A stretch of DNA of 64,000 bases. Source: Solanum dulcamara (Eukaryota; Streptophyta; Magnoliopsida; Solanales; Solanaceae). A model generated the notes under the pieces. The model saw only the letters and a program-made list of their open reading frames with translations, was not told the DNA's origin and ran no database searches. Shown here in pieces: positions 45,427 to 56,800 of the stretch. Positions within the stretch are counted from its first letter, which is position 1. Every line of letters begins with the position of its first letter. Position numbers and translations under genes: made by a program. Location: NCBI RefSeq assembly GCF_947179165.1, contig NC_077242.1, positions 26,732,097 through 26,796,096 of the forward strand, given 5' to 3'.

Positions 45427-47340
45427 AAAAATATCAAGTCAATAGGGTGAGAATGGATTTTTGTGCGAAAAAAATGAAAAAGGTGAAGTCGTGAGATATA
45501 AAGCTTGGCTTACGGCACAAGAGTTTTCTCAAATTTCTAACATTAATTACATGGAGACATATTCTCCTATGCTGGATATAATCACCTTCACGTATCTAAC
45601 AAATCTAGCAGCTCATGTAAAGCTTGAAATATGTCAAATGGACGTTGTCACAACATATCTATATGGCTCATTGAACCATAACATTTTTATAAAAATTCCT
45701 AAAGCATTCAAGGTGCTTGAAGGATATAAATGTTTGAAAGAAATTTGTTCAATAAAGTTTCAAAAAAATTTATATGGATTGAAACAATCAGGACGGATGT
45801 GATATAATCGCCTTAGTGAATATTTGCTCAAAGAAAGTATAAAAATAATCCTATTTGTTCTTGCACTTTTATAGAAAAGATCTGAATTTGTTATAATAGT
45901 AGTGCATGTTGATGACTTGAACATCATTAATACTCATAAAAAGCTTTCAGAAGTTGTTAAGTGTTTGAAAATAGAATTTATAATGAAAGATCTTGGCAAT
46001 ATAAAAAAAATCTTGGCCTATAGATTAAGAATTTGGCAGACGAAATACTTGTCCATCAATCAGCATACACAGAAAAAAATTGAAGCAATTTTACATGAAT
46101 AAATCATATTCATTGAGTATTTGAATGGTCGTAAGATCGTTTGTCTTCAATACAGATCCATCTCAACCTCAAGAGAAGGATGAAGAACTCTTGGTGATGA
46201 AACTCCATATCTTAGTGCAACTGGGGCCCTAATGTACCTTACTAATAATACTCGATCAAATATTTATTTTGCAATTAGTTTATTGGCAAGATTCAATTTC
46301 TTTCCAATGAAAAGAAAATGAAATGACGTTAAACACATACTTGGATATCTTTCGAGGACCATGGACATGGATTTATTCTATTCTAATGAATTCAAGTCAA
46401 AATTTATTGGTTACACAGATGCAGAATATTTATTCAAACCACATAAATCTTAATCTTGAATGAGTTGTGTATTTACATCTGAAGGCACAATGATATCTTG
46501 ATGTTCAATGAAGCGAACGTTAATAGCCATTTTTTAAAATCATGCAGAAATAATAGTTATCCATGAAGTAAGATGGGAGTGCATTTGGTTGAGATTAATG
46601 ACCCACCATATCTATTGTTTATGAAGAAAATCATTTGGCCTTTCAATTGTTCGAGATCTGATGGACCGGGTGAATTCTATCCTAACTTTTTTCTTTTTTA
46701 TTTGGAATGACGATATTCTCTACTTTGATTTTTGGTGCATTTAGTGGGGAAATAATCTCTTTCCGTATTCCCAATCAAAGTCTTGCCCCCTTAATCTGCA
46801 TCTGAATATGGAGTAAGGATGACATGAAATAAAGGAATGGAGTAATAAAGAAACTATGATGAAGTGTTCTTGTGTGGTTCTTCTTTGAAAAAAAATATAC
46901 AAACCACCATCTATGAAGATAATGTTGCATGTATAATTCAACTGAAGGGAGGATACATTAAAGGAGACCGAACAAAGAATATTTCACCAATGTTTTTTTC
47001 ACACATGATCTTCAACAAAATGGTGAGATGGAAGTTCACCAGATCCGCTCAAGTGATAATCTTACAGATTTATTTATTAAGGCATTGCCAACATCAATAT
47101 TTATGAAGTTGTGATATAAAATTGGAATGCGTCGTCTCCGAGATATCAAGTAAATCCTTCATCGGGGAGTATGAAATACGCGTTGGACTTTTTTTCGTAA
47201 CCATGATTTTGTCCCATTTGAATTAGGTTTTAATGAGGCAACACTTAAATCGTAAGATGTATGTATTTTTTTTCTTCACTGGGCTTTTTTCCTACTAATG
47301 TTTTAACGAGACACATTATCAATAGACATCCAGGGAGGGG
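45427..47340 (+). pseudogene. Ty1/copia RT and RNase H relic
   Basis: Plus-strand copia pol fragment. The RT begins at the VRYKAWLTAQEFSQ and YMETYSPMLD blocks and continues with LEICQMDVVTTYLYGSL to a KNLYGLKQSGRM block (45461-45802). The catalytic Y/H-V-D-D box follows as VVHVDDLNII (45895-45925). RNase H is recognisable at about 46200-46420 (TPYLSATGALMYLTNNTRSNI, ...GYTDAEYL) and 46915-47150 (YEDNVACIIQLKGG, MRRLRDIK). Between about 46620 and 46860 the frame is replaced by unrelated non-coding sequence, perhaps a small insertion. Gag, protease and integrase are absent. Many stops. A polypurine tract, including a run of G, lies at 47331-47346. Confidence 0.87.
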
Positions 47341-47344
47341 GGGG

Positions 47345-47655
47345 GGCTATAAATTCATTGAACTAGTAGATTGTCCATTTAGTGTATCCATGAACTAGTT
47401 ACATTCATGTATGTATATTCCTTAAGTGATATGAACCTTTTTGGATAACAATGTATCTATTAATTTGGACATTTGAAATGGTGACCTTTGGAGTAATTTT
47501 TCTCGGCCTATAAATAGAGATATCATTTATCAATGTAAGATACACTTGTTATCAAAAAATGTTCATATCACCTAGAAAATATATACATATATAAATATAA
47601 GTAGTTCATGAATAAACTAAATTAACAATCCACTAGTTCAATGCATTTATAACAA
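47345..47655 (+). repeat. Copia LTR with long terminal inverted arms
   Basis: A short LTR of about 310 bp directly after the copia polypurine tract. The ends read (T)CTATAAAT... and ...ATTTATAACA. The first about 90 bases (47347-47436) are the imperfect reverse complement of the last about 93 (47561-47653), so the LTR can fold into one large hairpin with a loop of about 125 bases. The loop carries a TATA box (CCTATAAATAGA, about 47508-47520). A long palindrome is unusual in an LTR. Confidence 0.7.
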
Positions 47656-47875
47656 ATATCAACTTTTTAAAAATTTAAAATAAAATCAACCCCCAAAATA
47701 TTGTAATATATTTAATTAATTCGCTTGGATTTTGAATTGATTTTTCAGCAACACTGATTCAAGTAGGGAGAGAGGACATACTGAAAGTATTCAAGAAATG
47801 ATTGGGCCTTCATTGGCATCCGTCCAAAGAAAAGGGACTGAAGAATTGTACAAGTAAACGCACGGAGCTCTGAAA

Positions 47876-50800
47876 ATGAAGGCCACAGGGATCTCAAGAT
47901 TATGCCACCTTCCCACTACCAAACCCTCTCTCTCTTTCAGATTTTGCTCTAATTCTATTATTCATCGCACCTCCTTCCACAATAATAAGACAAACTTCCC
48001 CAAGTTTCTGCTTTCTGCAACTATGGAAGCTTCCTTCAAGCCCGAGGAGGCTAGGGTTCCTGCAGCGCTTCCCTTGCCTACTACTCCTCTCACCAAGGCA
48101 GCTTCCTCACTTATACTTTGTATTTCTGCATATTGGATCATCAAGTTGCTAAATTCGGGCATTTTTCAATTCATCCTCATAGTGTTTCCTATATTTGAAT
48201 TGGTTAGCATTGCAAAATGATTTTAATCTTTTCATGGTTATAAATCACTTATACAGAAAAAAAAATTATGTGAAATTTCCTTATATCTATATAGTCAAAA
48301 GTAGGAGAAATTTTAACGACTCATAAAGCTTTAGAAATGTGATCTTTTTCCAATTTATTGACTGCCCATAGCCAAACGAATCATGGTGTTATGTGTAGAC
48401 ATTCCTTTTCACATTGAGTATTACTCTCAGTTGTTTTTCTCATTTTCCTTTTAGAAGCTTCATTTGCTTGTCAATAATTTGAGGTTGCTTAATGTTTTCG
48501 TTACCCTACTTTTCTAATAACCCTATGGTCCCTGCCTAAGTTGCTCGACTCTTCACTTTCGGTGCCGCACCTGTGTCTACACGACATGGTGTGGAATCCG
48601 TACCGGATTTGGTCAACCGATTTTGGGTACTTTGACCAAAATAAACGGAGAAATCGAAACATATACAGTGATTATTGCAATAAAAACAAAAGCTAAGGTG
48701 AAATTAAAGAATATGAAGTACTTAACAATAACAACATACCCAGTGAAATCCCACAAGTAGTGTCTGGAGAGGGTAGAGTGTATCCAAATGTTACCACTAC
48801 CTCGTGAAGGTAGAGAGATTGTTTCCGAAAGACCCTCAGCTCGAGTACAGCAAATCCAAGTACACAGAAGAAGAAAATAGTGTAGAAAACATAACAGAAC
48901 CCGGTGAACCAACAAAATAGTGTGACCATCGAAACAAAGTAAACAACTAAAATATGCGAGATATCAAAACTAAGAACTACAATAATACCAGGTGATATCA
49001 CGTAGCAAAAGTCAAAGACTACATATATAGGCTAATACGACAATCGACACGGTGCTCTATAGAAATTTTATATCAGTCCTTTTCCTTATAGTATCACATT
49101 TTGATATTCTTCTCTTGATCAATATTTTTTCTCATAATACCTTGTAAGCCTTCCACATGATATAGACACATAACTCTATTTTTAGATATTTGAATTATTT
49201 TTAGCCGAATCTCCACACCCGTAGTTGTACCTAGATCCGTACTCCAAATCATAAAATTTATATCATGAAGCCGACCTCTAGATCCTCATCCATATCGAAC
49301 ACCCTCACCCGAGTCCGAGCAACTTAGGTTCCTGCATTTAGCTGTCTTTTCTGTGCTGAAGCTTATATTGAACTTAAAAAGATTGTTTAACTTCCTATAG
49401 AGAGGAACTTTTGGTTGCATGTTTATCTTTCTGTGGTGTAGATCTACTTTATGATGTCATAATTTTTATTTGTGCATCAGTTCAAGATTGCTCTTTGCCA
49501 GTTATCTGTAACTACCGACAAAGAGAGAAACATTGCTCATGCTCAGGAGGTAATAGAAGATGCTGCAGACAAGGGTGCTCAGCTTATTCTTCTTCCTGTA
49601 AGTTTCTGTTATTTTCTGAAAATGGTGGCTGAATTATCTCAATGCAGTCGTCTCTCTGTACTCCAGAAAGGTGGAGACAATTTTTGTTACAATAGGCTAT
49701 CTACATTTTATCTGTTCTTTACCAACAAGATTCATCACTGTGATGCACATGGTTTATGAGAGACTTAGAGTTATTTGGTATCAGAATTCCACGAATAATG
49801 GGCTTATAATTCATGTCTGAACTAAATTATGGTATTAAGTGTTTCAAAATATGAAAGCATAAGAAATAGAATCTATCTCCATCATTAATCTTTTCCACAT
49901 TAACTATTTCCTTGTTGCTTGTCCTTCTTACTAAAAAATGGGCCTATAATTCATGTCTGAACTAAATTATTAATTTGCTTGCTGAATGTATATAAATTCT
50001 TAATTGTCTACTTTCCTGTTGTTTGTTTGGTTATTTTAGATCTACTTGGATGCATCTCTTTGTATTTGAGTGCACTGAGAGATTTCTATGATGTTTATTT
50101 GACACTGTTCTAACTCACGATATGAATGCCCTCATTCTGTCTCACTATTGGTTACATTCAATAGCTTGCTTCCATTAGTCTCTCTTTTACTCTTTGCTTC
50201 TTGTTTCAAAGTGAATCTTAAATTAACACAATTGCTTCCTGCTATGACAGGAAATATGGAATAGTCCATATTCCAATGACAGTTTTCCTGTATATGCAGA
50301 GGACATTGATGCTGGTGGAGATGCGTCTCCTTCAACTAGGATGTTATCTGAAGTTTCTCGGAGTCTAAAGATTACAATTATTGGTGGCTCTATACCTGAA
50401 CGCAGTGGTGATAAATTATATAACAGTTGTTGTGTCTTTGGCACAGATGGAAAGCTTTTGGCCAAGCATAGGAAGGTCTGCATATTTTCTTTCTCATTTG
50501 GAAAGAGTTATAAGAGAAACACTCTAAGAAGAAAGATGCTTTTTGACACGGGTGTGCTGTCCAATTATGTTCATTATATCTACTATTTCTCATAAATTTA
50601 TTTAATTGCATGTTTGGAATTCTTGAGCCTTAGTGGTTTAACTAATTCCATTAGAAAGCAATGCTTTTGCAGATACATCTCTTTGACATTGACATTCCAG
50701 GAAAGATGACTTTCAAAGAATCAATGACCCTAACAGCTGGAACGAGACCTACTATTGTAGACACGGGTTTGACAAGCTTTCTACTGATCTAAGATTTACA

Positions 50801-53800
50801 TTGTTCACCTATTAAGTATGCTATATAAAATTTGGGGCGACAAGTTGGTTATGTCCTTGTTTGACTAGTTTAAATAAAAAGTTTGAGGTATTCTGATATA
50901 GGAGGAAAGTTGCAACTTTTTTCCAAGTCTGATGGTGAGTCTCAATCTAGTAATCAGCATCTTTTGTACTCGAACAAAAACTAAAAGTAACCAGCATCTG
51001 CTGTTCATATTTTAGTGGTATCCGCCTTTGAAGATATCTTGTTAGCTGCATCTATTCACTTGGGAAGATGCACAGCATATTGCCAGCGTTTTTCTCTTTT
51101 TCTGAAATTAGTTAATGAAGATGTGCTAATATTTCTATAATCTTATACCAAAGTACTTGCGGCCATTCAGTAGAGCTACCTTAAGTAACTAGGAATTCCA
51201 TATGCAGAGGTTGGACGCATTGGTATTGGTATATGCTATGACATTCGCTTCCAAGAACTGGCTGCTATCTATGCTGCTAGAGGTATTAGTTATCTACTTC
51301 TCTATTTGTCTTATAGAAATATTTAACTTACATATCTTCTCTCTGTGCAAGGCTGTTACTCTCTCTGTTATGTAATGTTCATCCAGAAGACCCACCCTTT
51401 CTACCTTCTCCTTTTCTTCTGAACTTTTGGAGACTCCAAGTTAAAGTCTTCACTTCTGAGACATTGGAAGATTGTAGGTTTTGTAATCGGAAATGGAAAC
51501 TTTGGCAAGTTAAAGACAGTTGAAATACTATGCAGAATATGTGGGTCATCATATTCTCTACATCATTAAAATGGACTTACCCTGCGCACAATTTATTCCT
51601 GATATAGAGGAATTGTATTCCTGTCTCATCTATATTTTGCAAATGGAAGTAAATAGGCTACTTTATGTCTGATTTAACCTGCCGTTATGAGCTAATTTCT
51701 ATTAACTACTGTTTTTTCCTGCACGTTAGGTGCTCATCTGCTTTGTTATCCTGGTGCCTTTAACATGACCACCGGTCCACTGCATTGGGAGTTGTTGCAA
51801 CGGGCGAGGTAGTGATGAGTTTAGTACTAGACAAGTAACTAACTGTTAGTCTATTCTATCATGTAATAAAGGCTGATTCCACATAACCTGTGCTAATGTG
51901 TTACTAGGGGTGCTCTGGTTCCTTTATATCATTAGTTACAAAATATCATTGGGGGCAATCTTTGTGATCTTCTCTTTTGATGGTTAAGCCTTCTTAAATT
52001 ATAAAAGGAGCTGTCAAATATTGAGGTTCATCTTAGTTTCTGGGAGGAATCAAATATGTAAATACCAGCTCATATTCTAGACAAATGAAATCAGAGTGGG
52101 ATATTTATCATTTCACGTTCTGCATAGTTTGTTTGTTTATATGTCTTAGTGCAGAGATATTGAATCAAATCACAGAGTAATCCCCAGTGTTGTGAAAGGC
52201 GATTGCCTCATCGCCATTGGTGCGAGGCAAGGCGACTCTTCATCGCTTATTAGCTTTGTGGCGAGGCGATCTTCAAACGGCAACACCATGGTGAGAAAGG
52301 CTTCACCTTTTGTATTTTATTTTTAAAAAAAAAGCGACCAATTTAGGGGCTTGAAGGTTAAAAGGTAATTTTAGTGTTTTCTTTTCAAATTTGCACAGTT
52401 GCACTCTTAGACTGCGACTGTGACTCTAACCACTCGACTTCTCCGTGATCAGAAGACTTTTCCAGCGACTCCAAAGTCCAACCAATTCCTCTTTTCTTCT
52501 TCAGATCTTCTTCCTCTGACTTCAGAATTACTTCTACCTCTGTGTCACGCCCCGGGAGGGTACCCTAGACGTAACCGGCACTCAGAAACCATTTCTGGCT
52601 CCCAAGCGAACCACATAGCCTGATCACACATCTGTTCATTCATTCAATCAGCGGAAGACAAAAGAATAAAGAGAATATTCGGTGGGCAACTCAAACATCA
52701 GTCTAACTTTAAGAATAAAGGCCATGGGCCAACAAATCAACTCTAATATTTGTCATTTTAAATAGTTCGACAAGAATAATTTAAGGAAAGAAATACTCAA
52801 TCGACGCATCACTATCTAGTCTATGAAGCCTCTATCACTACTATCTAATTGGTGCCAATGACATGTTCATGGCTACCTCAAATCAAAATGAAAAGGGCTA
52901 ACTCAATGCAAGAATACACAGACGGTGTCCTCCGAATGTAGGGGAGGACTCACCAATACGCTGAGTGCGAATAGATCCCCAATGATGCTTCTATTGACGC
53001 TCTCATAAACCTGTCTCTGCATCATGAAACGATGCAGGCCAAATGGCATCAGTACGTGGAATGTACTGGTATGTAAAATGACAGAATGAAACATACCTCG
53101 AGGAAGAATAACATCGGTCCACATATCTCAAATCAGAAAGATAAGAGGGACTCAAATAAAGCATCGTAAATCTAAAGTAAGGATACAGTTTAGACAGAGA
53201 CCAATCATATACCATACAATCCAATCCAATCATGTATAATACAGTTCAATCAAATCATTTACAATTCGATCCCTTTCAATCATGTACAATCCGATTATAT
53301 ACACTCAACTCAACAATCAACTCAACAATCAACTCAATAATCAAATCCAATCTAGTCACATACCATTCTATTCAATCCAATCACAATTCATCTACTCCAA
53401 TCCGACCGTATACAATCTACTCAACATTCAACTCAACAATCAGCTCAAAGGACTCAACTCAGTTAAATATGCAAATTAAATTATGCAACGTTTTACAATT
53501 CAACTCAAAGGACTCAACTCAATAAATATGAAACAACTCACTCAAGCGTCCTAAGTCTAACAAGAAATAGTTTAGACAGGACTAACTCATAAGCATATAG
53601 AAACTCACTCAACTCAACTGACTCAGAGTACTATCAAGACCTAAATGGGAGTTTCTCTTATCCGACAACTATCACCTATGAGCCAGTGATAGTACAACAA
53701 TCAGACGTCGTTGCCACGTCCGTCCATGCCTTGCCAGGGCATGAACGCCTCCCTAATCATGGATACCATCGATTAGTCAAGTCCTATCATTTCAGGACAA

Positions 53801-56800
53801 TAAAAATGGGAAACATCCGACTTTAACGATTCGATCCCACGGGAAGCATCCGACTTTAACGGTTCCATCCCTACCTACGTTGGCGGCGTAGTTTCGGGGG
53901 TTTGAGTATGGACTGTACTCTCACCCGCCTCGGTGCTCGATACTCCTCCCATGACTCCATGCTCATAAAACTTCCTCCAATCATCTCAAACAAGCCCTCA
54001 CGGCTAGTTTCATGTGGAACGTTACCACCTCATCAACTCTGTTCTCATTTCAACTCAATTAAGTCATAATGGCAAGTCTCATTGGACTCCTTTCAAAACT
54101 CAACTCAAATCATCAAACTCTTCTCTTTAAAACTTGTACAATCTCAACTCGATGAATGCAAAAAATATTATGTATATTAAAACATAATTTTTAACCCCTC
54201 AACTCAAACTCAAAATAGATACTTAAATGTAAAAATACTCAACTCATTTAAAGGCTCCTCATACTCAACTCATACTTAAACTCCTTTATAAATCAAAGAT
54301 GAAACTAATAATTCTTTAGACTCAAAGTAGTGTATAAATAGTTCATGCAAAAAGGTTCATAAATAATTTATTTAAAGCTCCTCCTCAAAAGATCATTTAT
54401 TTTCAAAATATTCCTAAGACTCCAATCAACTCAAATTATGCACATCATATACCACAAAATCACATTAGACTCCAATCCACTTCATCACACAACATCCTCA
54501 TCAACATAACCTCTTCATTTACATCATCGTCAAATATCATCATTCACATCATCACCAAACATCATCATCACATCATCATCATATATCATCATTCACATCA
54601 TCATCAAACATTATCATCACATCATTGTCAAATATCATCATCACATCAATCGTCAAACATCTACTTTAAAATCCTTATTTTAGTTCTATGTTCATTTTAT
54701 AGAAACAAAAGGACATTCTTAACTATCTAATTCATTCTTTTTATTCCAATCAATACATATATATACACAACTATCCATCTCAACCTCAAGACATTTATAA
54801 CAAGAAATCTTATCTTGGGTTCATGTGAATGAAACATGAATCCATACTCTCAACAAAACTCAACTCAAGAGTATCGTCAACATCTATACACAAGGATACA
54901 TTTATAATCAATAATATGAAAGATAATTATTTAGTAACTCAAATCATTAAAAACATCAATCAACCAATAATATCTAAAAACATTCTATAGTTTAGAAAAA
55001 CTTTCAAGAAAACCTTCTTAGAAGGTTCAACTCTTTCACAACTCCTATCCAACATATCTAGGGGCATATGGAAGAACTAAATCCATATTTTAGGTTAGCC
55101 TTACATACCTTGTTTGAAGACTTTGAAGGAACTTGATGTTAGGTCTTCAATGGAAGACTTGAATCCTTGAAACTCTTGAAGGCACCCTTTGTTGGAGGTG
55201 GATTTGGAGAAGAAGAAGAAGAAGAGAGGGAAAATATTTAGGGCTTTTTAGAGAGAGAGGGGAGCTGAAAATAATGGTCCAAAATGCTCAAGGATGGTGT
55301 ATATATAATTTGGAAAAAGTCCAAGTTGCCCCTCTTCCAAAAATCTGGAAATTTGGGCAAAAGTCTTGCTGGCGCTATAGTGGCGCGTCGCGCCACTGCA
55401 GCGCCAAGCCAAAAATAGGCTTAAAACCCTGCACACCTAATAGTGGCGCGTCGCGCCAAGCCCCAAACTACTAAGGCTGTTTTCTGGCGCTATAGTGGCG
55501 TGGGGCGCCACTAGAGCGCCAAGCCTGAATTTCGCCCAGGCCTGAATATTCCTGCAGTACTAGTCCGTAGTAAAATGGTCATAACTTTTGACTCCGAACT
55601 TCAAATATTGCAATCTCGGTGGCGTTGGAAAGAAGACTCAAAGACCTTTAATTTGGTAGGTCGTGGTCCACCCAGTTCTTTATATCCTAGGAGATATGGT
55701 CGTTTGAAGTTGACCCTTATACTAACTCGTCCGAAAACTTAATCGATTGGAGTTCTTTGGACTCGACTTGGTGTTAGAGATCCCTTATGACCCCTAAACA
55801 CATCTAACACACTTCAAATACTTAGGAATTAATCCTAACTCACATGTAGAATTACAAGTCCTCCGGCCCGAGTCTACCCACACGTGAAGAAATATTTGAT
55901 TATTTGCGAAAAAATTTCCGGGGTGTCACACTCTGATTTTTTTCTCACTGTTTTGACTTTGGGTCTGTTTTTTTTCTCATTCAAGTTCTAGACTTTTACT
56001 ATCTACTATCTATTTTCAGTTTTTGTTTTGAAATAGTTGCTAATATGTTATTGCTATCGAGATTTTGATTATTTAAATATGCAGTTAAATATTTTAATTT
56101 TTTGGTATTAATTGGCGCCGGCACTTCAAAAAGGCGAGTGCCTCGCCACTCGCCTCGCCTTGTGCCGAGGCAGACCCTTGTCACCTTTTGCCGTCCAAAA
56201 CACTGGTCATGCCTATAGACCACTTTTTCTTGATTCCTCCGACAGTGGAGAAAACAAGGGTGTCTTGTAATTTAAGAGTCTACTTTGCACCTTTCAACAA
56301 ATTGTTACTGATGGTTATTGCTGACCATGTGCTCTACTTGATATCGTATTGACTTTTATCATGGAGAACATTTACGGCACATGCTATAGTGATTCCTGTA
56401 CTAGGTTAAGTTACAGCTAAGTTGTGGAAGTTGATGGATGTATATAGATTTGCAAGTCCATATGAGTTTATGTTAGGATTTAGTAGTTTCATTTTAATTG
56501 TTCTTCCAATTGTCTTTTATGTTTCTTTGCTACGTTTTAGATGCCAAAAATGTGCTACTTTTTCTTTTATAGTTTGTCACTCCTTAATTTCACTTTTAAA
56601 ATACTCACTAATCTACTTAGGTTTCAGGTGGGAAAATACTCAACTCTATAAGAGCAAAGATAAATCATTGAATTAGGACCAGAGGGACTAGTCCTATTAA
56701 AAGGCTTTGGCTCCTTCTTGATGCATTGAAATTTGGAGACCCTATAATCTTTCAAATCCTAGGAAGACTTGTTTGCTTGCATTTTTCGTTTGTATACATA

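Noticed and set aside
53232..53525. 97-codon ORF rich in Asn, Ser and Thr
   Set aside because: It arises from CAACTCAA / CAATCC low-complexity sequence inside the solo LTR. It has no motifs, and a shifted ORF overlaps it.
55368..55525. GC-rich palindromes as a bacterial-type recombination or operator site
   Set aside because: They sit at the same U3 position as word clusters in other LTRs and repeat with variations, so they are part of the LTR.
56422..56676. 84-codon hydrophobic ORF
   Set aside because: It falls in NIT2 intron 6 between the MITE and exon 7. Composition is that of AT-rich intron, without homology that I recognise.
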